NCBI RefSeq assembly: GCF_035593985.1
Contig: NZ_CP141587.1
Span: 744,001 to 808,000, forward strand
DNA length: 64,000 bases
Reading direction: 5' to 3'
DNA from: Sphingomonas sp. LY29
GTDB lineage: Bacteria > Pseudomonadota > Alphaproteobacteria > Sphingomonadales > Sphingomonadaceae
Shown one piece after another: positions 36,214 through 45,192 of the stretch. The number at the start of each line of letters is the position of its first letter. Positions within the stretch are counted from its first letter, which is position 1. A program made the translations under genes and the position numbers. The notes beneath the pieces are model-generated. The model was given only the letters and a program-made list of their open reading frames with translations, did no database searches and was not told the DNA's origin.

Positions 36214-38889
36214 ATGCGTAGGTCGCGGTTTGCGGTCGCCGGTGGCGACGCCATTAATGCGAAGGCCTCGATTTCGGACGCGTTGACGTTCGACCTGCGG
36301 ACACCCGAGACTATCGACGACGAGCAGCTTGCCGACCAGCGCATTGCGATGTTCGACCTGGCGCCGATCCTTCTCGGCGCTGCCCATCTCGTGTGGGGCC
36401 TCGCCTGCGTTTTTTTCCATCCCAGCATGCAGATGGGCAATGCCGCCATCCCATTGCTTGTCCCGGTCGTCGCGGTCCTGGTTCTTGACGCCGTTGCATG
36501 GGCGGCGCTCCGCTTCCGGGAGAAACTGAAGCTCGGTGCCAAGACGATATCGCTCGGGCTTTGCGCCTATGTCGGAGTCAGCAGCGCGCTCTGGGTTGGC
36601 TATGGTTTTCTCCTGGCCGCCGGACATCATCCGACCGACTTCAGCTTCCTAGCCCTCGCTTTTGGCGCCGGAATTGGCGCCGCGATGATCGTGTCGATTT
36701 CCTCACCTCCGGTCGCGATCGTGAACGCCACGGTCGCCCTTGCCGGTTCGTTGCTGCTTTCGCCGTCGGTCGAAGTGTTCGTCGGCGTCGGCTTCCTTGC
36801 GCTCATCAACGTCGCTTACAGCATGACGAGCGCTCGCACCGTCATTGCCGCCGCTCGCGAGCGCCTCCGGCTCGAAGCGCAGGCGCGCAAGGCGCTGCAG
36901 TTCGTCGACGAATTCGAAAATAGCGGTCGCGGCTGGTTCTGGGAGACGAATTCGCAGGGCACCTTGTCCTACGTGTCGCAGCAGCTGGCTGACGATTTCA
37001 ACGTCCCCGCCCGCGACCTGCTCGGCCGTCAATTCACCGACTTGCTTTCGGTCGACAACACACCCTCGGACGGGCTTCGGGAAGAACGCACGCTGGGCTT
37101 CCACCTGTCGGCTCGCTTCCCTTTCAGCGACGTCGTGGTGCGTGCCGCGAGCGACGAGGACATTCACTGGTCGCTGTCTGGCAATCCGCTGTTCGACGCC
37201 CACGGTCGCTTCCTCGGCTTCCGCGGCATCGGCACCGACCTCACCGAACAACGTCGGTCGGAGCAAGAAATCAGCCGCCTCGCCCGCTTCGATTCGCTGA
37301 CCGGCCTGCCCAACCGAGCCTTGATGCGCCAGACGTTGGACGAAGCGCTTCGCAACGCCGCCCGCCGCCAGAAGGGCTGCACGCTGTTCCTGATCGATCT
37401 CGACCGCTTCAAAAACGTCAACGACACTCTTGGCCACCCGGTAGGCGATGCGCTGCTACGGCAAGTCGGTCAGCGCCTCATCGCGGTGATGGGCGACCAC
37501 GGCCAAGTCGGTCGATTGGGCGGCGACGAATTCAAGGCAGTCTTGCCGGGCACCGTCGAAACCGGCCTGCTCGAAAGCCTTGCACGCACGCTTATCGAAC
37601 AGGTCTCGCGTCCGTACATGATCGAAGGTCACCGCGTGACGATCGGTGCGTCGGTCGGTATCACCATCGGCGACCCTGGACGAAGCTGCGCCGACAGCAT
37701 GATCCGGAACGCCGACCTTGCGCTCTACGCTGCCAAGGCCGCTGGCAGGGGCAAGCACTGCTTCTACGAATCCTCAATGCACAGCGAAGCCGCCAACCGC
37801 CAGGTTCTCGAAAACGACCTTCGTCAGGCGCTCGATCGCGGCGAATTGTGGGTGGCGTATCAGCCGATCGTCCTCGCCGCCAATGAAGAGATCAGCGGGT
37901 TCGAGGCGCTGGTTCGTTGGAATCATCCCACGCGCGGGCCTATCTCGCCCGACAAATTCATCCCGCTGGCTGAAGAATGCGGAATGATCGGAAAAATCGG
38001 GTCGTTCGTTTTAAAAACCGCGCTCGGAGAGGCGAAACGTTGGCCCGAGCAGGTCCGGATCGCCGTCAACCTGTCGCCGATCCAGTTCAACGATCCGCAC
38101 ATCGTCGAGACGGTGGCGGCGGCGCTTCGCGAATCCGAAGTCGCTCCCGCTCGTCTCGAACTGGAAATAACCGAGGGGGTTTTCCTCGCCGACAGCGACG
38201 CGACTGAAAGCACCTTCTCACGCCTCAAGGCGCTCGGTGTCCGCCTGGCGCTCGACGACTTCGGCACCGGCTATTCGTCGCTTGGCTATCTGAAAAAGGC
38301 GCCATTCGACAAGATCAAGATCGACCAGAGCTTTGTCCGCGGCGCCGCGTCGATGATGAAGCGCAATGCCGCGATTATCCGCGCGATCGTGACGCTGGCC
38401 GAGAGCCTCGACATGGATACGACCGCCGAGGGCGTCGAAACTCACGACGATTTGGAGCTGATCCGCGAACTGGGCGTCAGCCAGGTTCAGGGTTACATCT
38501 TCGGCAAGCCGGGAACGGCCGATGTCGCATTGGAAATGACCAGCCGCATCACGGTCGAAGCCGATGGCTTCCAATGCGTTCGCGAACCGCGCCAACGGCT
38601 GATGCGTCGCGCGATCGCCGCGATCGATGGCGAGACGGTCGAAATCCGCCTCCGCAACATCTCCGCGATGGGCGCGCTGGTGGAATGCCCGCGCAACGTC
38701 GCACCCGGCGACTATATGACCATCGACATCGTCGGCGTCGGCCCGGTCGTCGGCGTCGTGCGCTGGGCGCAGGCGAACAAGTTCGGGGTCAAATTCAACG
38801 AGAAGTTCGACATGGCCCGCCTCGCCCCCCGCCCGGTCATGAGCGGGGCGACGATGCTTCAGCCCTGGTACGTCACCAAGGCTAGCTAG
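36214..38889 (+). CDS. Membrane GGDEF-EAL-PilZ cyclic-di-GMP protein
   Basis: 891 residues from ATG 36214 (AGGAG 10 nt upstream; GTG 36178 is the alternative). Domains in order: about five membrane helices (50-200), a PAS-like domain (230-340), a GGDEF domain with intact GGDEF (about 435-439), an EAL domain with intact EAL (about 564) and DDFGTGYSSL, and a C-terminal PilZ domain (about 788-880; RQRLMRR and NISAMGALVE). It may make or degrade cyclic-di-GMP, and PilZ could sense the product. The PilZ motif has Asn in place of the usual Asp of D-x-S-x-x-G. Confidence 0.92.
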   Translation: MRRSRFAVAGGDAINAKASISDALTFDLRTPETIDDEQLADQRIAMFDLAPILLGAAHLVWGLACVFFHPSMQMGNAAIPLLVPVVAVLVLDAVAWAALRFREKLKLGAKTISLGLCAYVGVSSALWVGYGFLLAAGHHPTDFSFLALAFGAGIGAAMIVSISSPPVAIVNATVALAGSLLLSPSVEVFVGVGFLALINVAYSMTSARTVIAAARERLRLEAQARKALQFVDEFENSGRGWFWETNSQGTLSYVSQQLADDFNVPARDLLGRQFTDLLSVDNTPSDGLREERTLGFHLSARFPFSDVVVRAASDEDIHWSLSGNPLFDAHGRFLGFRGIGTDLTEQRRSEQEISRLARFDSLTGLPNRALMRQTLDEALRNAARRQKGCTLFLIDLDRFKNVNDTLGHPVGDALLRQVGQRLIAVMGDHGQVGRLGGDEFKAVLPGTVETGLLESLARTLIEQVSRPYMIEGHRVTIGASVGITIGDPGRSCADSMIRNADLALYAAKAAGRGKHCFYESSMHSEAANRQVLENDLRQALDRGELWVAYQPIVLAANEEISGFEALVRWNHPTRGPISPDKFIPLAEECGMIGKIGSFVLKTALGEAKRWPEQVRIAVNLSPIQFNDPHIVETVAAALRESEVAPARLELEITEGVFLADSDATESTFSRLKALGVRLALDDFGTGYSSLGYLKKAPFDKIKIDQSFVRGAASMMKRNAAIIRAIVTLAESLDMDTTAEGVETHDDLELIRELGVSQVQGYIFGKPGTADVALEMTSRITVEADGFQCVREPRQRLMRRAIAAIDGETVEIRLRNISAMGALVECPRNVAPGDYMTIDIVGVGPVVGVVRWAQANKFGVKFNEKFDMARLAPRPVMSGATMLQPWYVTKAS

Positions 38890-38896
38890 ACTTCGA

Positions 38897-40693
38897 TCAG
38901 AACGCCTCGACCGGAAGCGCCATGACGCTGTCGGCGCCGGCCTCGACCTTGCGCCGCAACGTTCCCGACGCCACCAGTTCGCGTTGTGCGAAGTAGCGCG
39001 CGGTCGTTAGCTTCGCCTCGTGGAAGCCGGCATCCTCGCCGTTCACGGTACGCAGCCGATCCGACGCGGCGGCCATCTTCAGCCACATCCAGCCAAGGCT
39101 GACGAGCCCCATCAGCTGCATATAGGCATAGGCGCCTGCGCCCGCGTGATTGGGATCGGCCATCCCGTTCTGCGCTAGCCACATGGTCGCAGCCTGGAGA
39201 TCGCCGACCGCCTTTTCCAGCGGAGCGGCAAGCTCTGCGGGATCGCCTGCCGCGCGCGCCTCGGCAATGTCCTTGCCGACCAGCTCGAAGAAAGCCCGAA
39301 CTGCGCGGCCGCCGTCCTTGCCCAGCTTGCGCCCGACCAGGTCCATCGCCTGCACACCGTTGGTGCCTTCGTAGATCTGGGCGATGCGCGCGTCGCGGAC
39401 GAACTGCTCCATCCCCCACTCGCGGATGTAGCCATGCCCGCCGAACACTTGCTGAGCGTTGACCGCGACTTCGAACCCGCGGTCAGTGAGGTAACCCTTG
39501 ATGACGGGGGTCAGCAGCGAGATCAGGTCGTCGGCAGTCTGCCGCTCTTCTTCCGTCTGCGACTGGCGCGACAGGTCGACCTGAAGCGCGCCCCACAGCA
39601 CCAGCGCACGCGCCGCCTCGTTGAACGCGCGGCCTTCCATCAGCATGCGGCGAACGTCGGGGTGGACGAAAAGATTGTCGGCCTTTGCGTCGGGATCGCG
39701 GTTCTCGGCCTTGAGCGCGCGGCCCTGGCGACGGTCCTTCGCGTAGGCGACGGCGTTCTGGTAGGCGACTTCGCCCTGCGCCAGGCCCTGAAGCCCAACG
39801 CCCAGACGCGCCGCGTTCATCATGATGAACATCGCGGCGAGGCCCTTTTCGGCCTCGCCGACCAACCAGCCCTTGGCGCCGTCATAATTCATGACGCAGG
39901 TCGAATTGCCGTGAATGCCCATCTTGTGCTCGATCGACCCGCACGAAACCGCGTTACGCTCACCCAGCGATCCGTCGTCGTTGACCATGAACTTGGGCAC
40001 CACGAACAGCGAGATGCCCTTCACATTGTCCGGCGCGCCCGCGATCTTGGCGAGGACGAGGTGGATGATGTTTTCCGCCATGTCGTGCTCGCCCGACGAG
40101 ATGAAAATCTTCGTGCCGGAGATCGAGTAGCTTCCGTCTTCGTTGGGGTCGGCCTTGGTCTTGATGAGGCCGAGGTCGGTCCCGCAATGCGGCTCGGTCA
40201 GGTTCATCGTGCCGGTCCACGTTCCCGCAACCATCTTGGGCACATAAGTCGCCTTCTGCTCGTCCGATCCCTTGACCAGCAGCGACGCGATCGCGCCGGC
40301 GGTCAGGCCGTGATACATTTCGAACGACTGGTTGGCCGACAGCACATATTCGCTGACCGCGGTGGCGAGCACCTGCGGCAGACCCTGCCCGCCATATTCC
40401 TCGGGCGCCGACAGCGTCGTCCAGCCGCCTTCGCAGAACTGCCGATAGGCGTCCTTGAACCCGGTCGGCGTCGTCACCGACCCGTCGTCGTGGCGGGTGC
40501 AGCCCTCCTCGTCGCCGATGCGGTTGAGCGGCGCCAGCACTTCGCCGGCGAAACGGCCGCCCTCTTCCAGAATCGCTTCGACGATGTCCGCCGACGCGTT
40601 GGCAAAGGCCGGAAGGTTATCGTAGCGGCCGAGCTCGACGATATGGTCGAGAACGAACTTCGTATCGCGGACCGGCGCATTGTAGACGGGCAT
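38897..40693 (-). CDS. Acyl-CoA dehydrogenase (DmdC/FadE-like)
   Basis: 598 residues, longer than the classical 380-residue enzymes and like the C-terminally extended FAD acyl-CoA dehydrogenases. Conserved parts include [25 protein letters not shown], and the C-terminal [17 protein letters not shown] ... [12 protein letters not shown] with the catalytic-region glutamate in YEGT. It oxidises an acyl-CoA thioester. It starts 2 bp after the MerR-type gene, so the two form an operon. Substrate chain length is unknown. Confidence 0.93.
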   Translation of the reverse strand: MPVYNAPVRDTKFVLDHIVELGRYDNLPAFANASADIVEAILEEGGRFAGEVLAPLNRIGDEEGCTRHDDGSVTTPTGFKDAYRQFCEGGWTTLSAPEEYGGQGLPQVLATAVSEYVLSANQSFEMYHGLTAGAIASLLVKGSDEQKATYVPKMVAGTWTGTMNLTEPHCGTDLGLIKTKADPNEDGSYSISGTKIFISSGEHDMAENIIHLVLAKIAGAPDNVKGISLFVVPKFMVNDDGSLGERNAVSCGSIEHKMGIHGNSTCVMNYDGAKGWLVGEAEKGLAAMFIMMNAARLGVGLQGLAQGEVAYQNAVAYAKDRRQGRALKAENRDPDAKADNLFVHPDVRRMLMEGRAFNEAARALVLWGALQVDLSRQSQTEEERQTADDLISLLTPVIKGYLTDRGFEVAVNAQQVFGGHGYIREWGMEQFVRDARIAQIYEGTNGVQAMDLVGRKLGKDGGRAVRAFFELVGKDIAEARAAGDPAELAAPLEKAVGDLQAATMWLAQNGMADPNHAGAGAYAYMQLMGLVSLGWMWLKMAAASDRLRTVNGEDAGFHEAKLTTARYFAQRELVASGTLRRKVEAGADSVMALPVEAF

Positions 40694-40695
40694 GA

Positions 40696-41085
40696 CTATT
40701 CGCTTTCCTGGCTGCGTTCGCCGCCCAACAGGGCGATGAATTCATTGAGTTCGGTGATGGTGGCATCGATATCGACCCGCTGCCGCTCCAGCGCATCGAC
40801 CTGCTGCTGGCAGCGTTCAATCGTCTTCAGGCGCTGGGTCTGGCGGCCGTCGCCAAGGTCGTAGAGGTCGAGCAGTTCCTTAATGTCGGCCAGGCTCAGG
40901 CCGACGCGCTTGCCGCGCAAAATCCAAGCCAGTCGCGCTCGGTCACGGTCGGAGTAGAGACGCTGAGTTCCCCGCCGCTCGGGCGCGATCAGCGCTTCAT
41001 CCTCATAGAAACGCAGCGCCCGTGCGGTGACGGAAAACTCATCGCAAAGGTCGCCGATCGAATAGTGGCTCTTGGTGGCAAGCAT
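40696..41085 (-). CDS. MerR-family transcriptional regulator
   Basis: 129 residues. The N-terminal winged helix-turn-helix reads [23 protein letters not shown], the MerR signature, followed by a coiled-coil dimer helix ([19 protein letters not shown]). No metal-binding cysteines are seen at the C-terminus, so it is not a metal-sensing type. It resembles LiuR/PksR regulators of branched-chain and fatty acid degradation, consistent with the acyl-CoA dehydrogenase 2 bp downstream. A palindrome at 41100-41115 lies in front of it. Confidence 0.9.
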   Translation of the reverse strand: MLATKSHYSIGDLCDEFSVTARALRFYEDEALIAPERRGTQRLYSDRDRARLAWILRGKRVGLSLADIKELLDLYDLGDGRQTQRLKTIERCQQQVDALERQRVDIDATITELNEFIALLGGERSQESE

Positions 41086-41099
41086 AGAGAATTTAGTAG

Positions 41100-41115
41100 T
41101 TTACGTTTCCGTAAA
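41100..41115. promoter_or_regulatory. Palindromic operator, probably of the MerR-family regulator
   Basis: TTTACG TTTC CGTAAA is a perfect 6+4+6 inverted repeat, 15 bp upstream of the regulator start and in the divergent gap with purF. LiuR-type operators have the same TTTACG/CGTAAA half-sites. Confidence 0.6.
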
Positions 41116-41139
41116 GGTCAATCGCCTCCGACGCTAAGC

Positions 41140-41168
41140 AAGACAACGGTGTGACACCCCGCTATAGG
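41140..41168 (+). promoter_or_regulatory. Predicted purF promoter
   Basis: AAGACA (41140-41145), 17-nt spacer, TATAGG (41163-41168). The -10 is embedded in CCGCTATAGGCCCG, identical to that of rplJ. Confidence 0.4.
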
Positions 41169-41202
41169 CCCGTCATCCCTGCCCCCGAAGGATTCGCGGC
41201 CG

Positions 41203-42651
41203 ATGCTTACGACCGACCCGTTCGACGACGACAAGCTTCGCGAGGAGTGCGGCATCTTTGGCATCTGGGGTGCAGACAATGCCTCTGGGTTTGTCGCGCT
41301 AGGCCTTCATGCGCTTCAGCACCGCGGCCAGGAAGCGGCCGGCATCACCACCTATGACGGGCGCAACTTCCATTCGCACCGCGCGATGGGGCATGTCGCG
41401 GGAAGCTTCGATCGCGACGACATCATCCGCAAGCTGTCGGGTGCCGCCGGTATCGGCCACGTCCGCTACTCGACCAGCGGCGAGACCGCGCTCCGCAACG
41501 TTCAACCGCTCTTCGCCGAACTCGCGCAGGGCGGCTTCGCCGTTGCGCACAACGGCAATCTTTCGAACGCGATGACTCTTCGCGGTGCGCTCAACCGCCG
41601 CGGCTCGATCTTCCAGTCGACCAGCGACACTGAAGTCATCATCCATCTGGTCGCGACGTCGAGCTTCTCCGCACCGCTCGACCGGCTGACCGACGCGCTC
41701 GGTCAGGTCGAGGGTGCCTACTCGCTGCTGTGCCTGACGCCCGAAGGCCTCGTCGCCTGCCGCGATCCGCTTGGCATCCGGCCGCTGGTGATGGGCAAGC
41801 TTGGCGAAGCGACGATCTTCGCATCGGAAACCGTCGCGCTCGACGTGATCGGCGCGACCTATCTGCGCGATATCGAACCGGGCGAACTGGTCATCGTCAA
41901 CGAAGCGGGCGTCCGCTCCTTCCGTCCATTCGCGAAGGCCAATCCGCGGCCGTGCATCTTCGAGCATGTCTATTTCTCGCGTCCCGACAGCGTCGCCGAG
42001 GGAAAGAGCGTCTACGAAGTGCGCAAGAACATCGGCGCGGTCCTATCCGAGGAAGCGCCGGTCGAGGCCGACTACGTCGTGCCGGTTCCCGATTCCGGCG
42101 TCCCCGCCGCGATCGGGTTCAGCCAGGCGTCGGGCATTCCGTTCGAACTCGGCATCATCCGCTCGCACTATGTCGGCCGCACCTTCATCCAGCCCAGCCA
42201 GGAAGTGCGCCATCTCGGCGTCAAGCTGAAGCACAACGCCAACTCGGCGCTGATCAATGGCAAGCGCATCGTCCTGATCGACGATTCGATCGTTCGGGGC
42301 ACGACCTCGGTCAAGATCGTCCAGATGATGCGCGATGCCGGCGCAAAGGAAGTCCACCTGCGCATCGCCTCGCCGCCGACCAAGCACAGCTGCTTCTACG
42401 GAGTGGACACGCCCGAGCGCGCGAAACTCCTCGGCGCGCAGATGAGCGTCGAGAAAATGGCGAAGTATATCAATGCCGACAGCCTCGCCTTCATCTCGAT
42501 CGACGGGCTGTATCGCGCGATGGGCGACACGCGTAACTCGACGACGCCGCAGCGCTGCGATGCCTGCTTCACCGGCGACTACCCCACCACGCTCACCGAC
42601 TGCGACGTCGACGGCAAGCCGCGCGTCCTGTCGCTGGTCGCCAGCCGCTAA
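41203..42651 (+). CDS. purF: Amidophosphoribosyltransferase
   Basis: 482 residues, first committed step of purine synthesis (PRPP plus glutamine to phosphoribosylamine). A short propeptide ends before Cys16 (EECGIFGIWG), the N-terminal nucleophile of the glutaminase domain. HRGQEAAG, RYSTSGE and the PRPP loop IVLIDDSIVRGTTS are intact. Cysteines in the C-terminal part (CDACFTGDYP) fit the [4Fe-4S] form. It is followed by an SDR gene after 12 bp. Confidence 0.96.
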   Translation: MLTTDPFDDDKLREECGIFGIWGADNASGFVALGLHALQHRGQEAAGITTYDGRNFHSHRAMGHVAGSFDRDDIIRKLSGAAGIGHVRYSTSGETALRNVQPLFAELAQGGFAVAHNGNLSNAMTLRGALNRRGSIFQSTSDTEVIIHLVATSSFSAPLDRLTDALGQVEGAYSLLCLTPEGLVACRDPLGIRPLVMGKLGEATIFASETVALDVIGATYLRDIEPGELVIVNEAGVRSFRPFAKANPRPCIFEHVYFSRPDSVAEGKSVYEVRKNIGAVLSEEAPVEADYVVPVPDSGVPAAIGFSQASGIPFELGIIRSHYVGRTFIQPSQEVRHLGVKLKHNANSALINGKRIVLIDDSIVRGTTSVKIVQMMRDAGAKEVHLRIASPPTKHSCFYGVDTPERAKLLGAQMSVEKMAKYINADSLAFISIDGLYRAMGDTRNSTTPQRCDACFTGDYPTTLTDCDVDGKPRVLSLVASR

Positions 42652-42663
42652 CACGAGGATTTT

Positions 42664-43392
42664 ATGACCGACACGAAGCCGTACGAAGGCAAACTTGCGC
42701 TCGTGACGGGAGCAAGCCGCGGCATCGGTGCCGCTACCGCCGAAGCGCTCGCCGCCGCCGGTGCGCACGTCATCCTGACCGCTCGCGGGACCGCCGCGCT
42801 CGAACAGGTAGAGGAACGGATCCACGCCGCGGGCGGCAAGGCGACCATCGCGCCGATGGACCTCAACGACGGGGACAGCATCTCCAAGCTCGCGCAGGCC
42901 GTCGCCGATCGCTGGAGCAGCCTCGACCTGCTCGTGCTCAACGCGGCGATGCTTGGCAGCCTGTCGCCGGTCGAACATCTGGACCAGAAAGAATTGGAGC
43001 GGGTCTTCAAGCTCAACGTCCTCGCGAACCAGGCCCTGATCGCGGCGTTCGATCCCATGCTGCGCCGGGCCGAGCGCGCCGATGTCGTCGGAATCAGTTC
43101 GTCGGTCGGCGAAACACCGCGCGCGTTCTGGGGTGGTTACGGCGCGTCCAAGGCAGCGTTCGACACGATGCTGGGCGCTTATGCCGACGAGACGGCCCAT
43201 GCCGGAAAGCTGCGCGTCCTGATCGTCGATCCAGGCGCAACGCGGACGCGCATGCGGCAATTGGCCTTCCCGGGAGAAGAACCGAGCACGCTGAAAGCGC
43301 CTGAGGAAGTGGCGACTTCGATCCTGACGATGCTGGCAAGCGGCTTGCCGACGGGAGCCCGTCACCAAGTCAGTGAAGCTGTTTCGAATTAA
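42664..43392 (+). CDS. SDR-family NAD(P)-dependent oxidoreductase
   Basis: 242 residues. The Rossmann motif TGASRGIG (about 16-23), NAAM loop, catalytic Ser in ISSSVG and YGASK (Tyr-x-x-x-Lys) are present, with TRTRMR after the active site. The substrate is unknown. It follows purF by 12 bp and probably shares its transcript. Confidence 0.93.
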   Translation: MTDTKPYEGKLALVTGASRGIGAATAEALAAAGAHVILTARGTAALEQVEERIHAAGGKATIAPMDLNDGDSISKLAQAVADRWSSLDLLVLNAAMLGSLSPVEHLDQKELERVFKLNVLANQALIAAFDPMLRRAERADVVGISSSVGETPRAFWGGYGASKAAFDTMLGAYADETAHAGKLRVLIVDPGATRTRMRQLAFPGEEPSTLKAPEEVATSILTMLASGLPTGARHQVSEAVSN

Positions 43393-43532
43393 CTTGAATC
43401 AATAACGGTTGAGCGTTTCGGCGGCATCCGCAACGATCTACCCGCGTTTGAGCCTCTTCGCGAAACCCGCATACTCCGCCCGGAGACGTCCTCCGGACGC
43501 GGCATGCGCTTTCGACTGTAAGGAGTAGGCTT

Positions 43533-43871
43533 ATGCGTAGATATATGATCGCCGGCGCCCTCGCGCTTGGAACCGTCGCTCTCACCCCGGCGGCCGCACA
43601 GGTTCAGGTCCCGAGCGGACTCGTCAATGTCACGGTTGGCGACGTGATCCTGAAGGACATCCTGACCGACGTCGAAGTGAAGGCACTCAACGACCTCGAC
43701 GTGCTCAACAACAACCAGATTCAGGCGCAGGTGCCGATCGGCGTCGCAGCCAACGTCTGCGGCGTCAGCGCGGCCGTCCTCGGCAAGGCCGGCACGGCTG
43801 CGGCGTGCGACGCCAAGAGCGGCAGCCAGGCGCTCGCTCAGCAGGTGCGCAAACAGTATCTGAAGAAGTAA
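43533..43871 (+). CDS. Small exported protein of unknown function
   Basis: 112 residues. A signal peptide (cleavage near TPAAAQ) is followed by an 85-residue mature protein with two cysteines (about 76 and 93) in VPIGVAANVCGVSAAVLGKAG ... AAACDAK. The VPIGVAANVCG segment looks like the short Val/Ala/Cys motif of chaplin-type surface proteins, without proven relation. It stands alone with its own strong terminator. Confidence 0.75.
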   Translation: MRRYMIAGALALGTVALTPAAAQVQVPSGLVNVTVGDVILKDILTDVEVKALNDLDVLNNNQIQAQVPIGVAANVCGVSAAVLGKAGTAAACDAKSGSQALAQQVRKQYLKK

Positions 43872-43894
43872 CGCGACATAAATCGCGAAAGAAT

Positions 43895-43927
43895 GGCGCG
43901 GCCCGGTCGATCCGGGTCGCGCCTTTT
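43895..43927 (+). terminator. Rho-independent terminator of the small exported protein
   Basis: GGCGCGGCCCGG, loop TCGAT, CCGGGTCGCGCC then TTTT. It is also close to the end of the convergent cfa-like gene. Confidence 0.85.
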
Positions 43928-45173
43928 ACGTTCGAATCATCGTCACCTGCGCGACATCGATGCCGCGCCCGCGGAAGCCGCCTTCGCAATACATCAGATA
44001 ATAGCGCCAGAGATTGTGAAATGCCTCGTCGAATTCTTCGAGCTGACCCGCCGCGACCGCGGCGTCATAGCGACGGCGCCATTCGAGCAGGGTTTCGGCA
44101 TAGTCGCTCCCGAAGCCGTTGCGATCGTCCCATGAAAGGTCCCGACCGCGCGCGAGCGCTTCGAAACGGGGCTCGTCGATCAGCATTCCGCCCGGGAAGA
44201 TGTACGCCTGAATGAAGTCCGCGCTCTTGGCATAATCGTCGAACAGGCGGTGGTCGATGCTGATGAACTGAAGTGCGGCGTGCCCACCCGGCCTGAGGTT
44301 CCTCGCGATGCAATCGAGATAGTCGGGCCAATAACGCTGGCCCACCGCCTCGACCATTTCGACCGAGGCGACAGCGTCGAACCGTTCGTCGATCGCGCGA
44401 TAGTCCTGCAGGCGAATGTCGATCCGGTCGGACAGCCCTGCCTCGGCAATCCGCTCGTCCGCCCAGGCCTTTTGTTCGGTCGACAGGGTCAGCCCGACGA
44501 CGGTTGCGCCGCGCCTCGCCGCCTCGATCGCCAGCGTCCCCCATCCACAACCGATCTCCAGCAGCCGGTCGCCGGATTTCAGATTGAGCCGGTCGAGCAG
44601 CGCGCCGATCTTGGCTTGCTGGGCGATTTGCAGATCCTGCCCCGGCACTCCGAAGCGGGCGCTTGAGTAGGTCATCGTCGGATCGAGCCAGGCCGCGTAA
44701 AAATCATTGCCGAGGTCATAGTGCGCGGCGATGTTCTGCCGCGCCTTGACCGGCGCATTGTCGCGGAGGCGGTGAGCGATCGCATTCACTATCCGCATCG
44801 GCCCCTTGGCACGGGCAAGGTCACCGAGCGCGACCGCGTTCGCCATGAACAGCTCGAATAGTGGCACCGGATCGGGCGAGGTCCATTCGCCCGCCGCCCA
44901 CGCCTTGTACCAGCCGACCGACCCCGAGGTCGCGAGACGGACGAGGCCCATCCAGCTTCGCAGGTGGACGACCGCAACAGGGCCCGGGGCATGGAAGCCG
45001 ACGCGGCGCTTCGATCCGTCGGGCAAGGTGGAGTCGATCCCGCCGATCGCGAGCCGATCGTGCAACTGGTCGACCAGTCGCGCGAACAGCGGTGCGACCA
45101 GCCAGCCGACGATCCCCGGCCCGGTCGCGAACGCGCGATCGGCGCGGACCAGATGTTGCCCCCTCGATGCCAT
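43926..45173 (-). CDS. Cyclopropane-fatty-acyl-phospholipid synthase family methyltransferase
   Basis: 415 residues from ATG 45173. The SAM motif LEIGCGWGTLAIEAA, the cyclopropane-synthase signature HYDLGNDFYAAWLDPTMTYSSARF, and VASVEMVEAVG, FIQAYIFPGG and WRRYLMYCEGGF are present. It methylates membrane phospholipid acyl chains at double bonds, protecting against stress. It is the last gene of the seven-gene operon, 19 bp after photolyase. Confidence 0.92.
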   Translation of the reverse strand: MASRGQHLVRADRAFATGPGIVGWLVAPLFARLVDQLHDRLAIGGIDSTLPDGSKRRVGFHAPGPVAVVHLRSWMGLVRLATSGSVGWYKAWAAGEWTSPDPVPLFELFMANAVALGDLARAKGPMRIVNAIAHRLRDNAPVKARQNIAAHYDLGNDFYAAWLDPTMTYSSARFGVPGQDLQIAQQAKIGALLDRLNLKSGDRLLEIGCGWGTLAIEAARRGATVVGLTLSTEQKAWADERIAEAGLSDRIDIRLQDYRAIDERFDAVASVEMVEAVGQRYWPDYLDCIARNLRPGGHAALQFISIDHRLFDDYAKSADFIQAYIFPGGMLIDEPRFEALARGRDLSWDDRNGFGSDYAETLLEWRRRYDAAVAAGQLEEFDEAFHNLWRYYLMYCEGGFRGRGIDVAQVTMIRT

Positions 45174-45192
45174 GCCGCGACCTATTCCCGCC

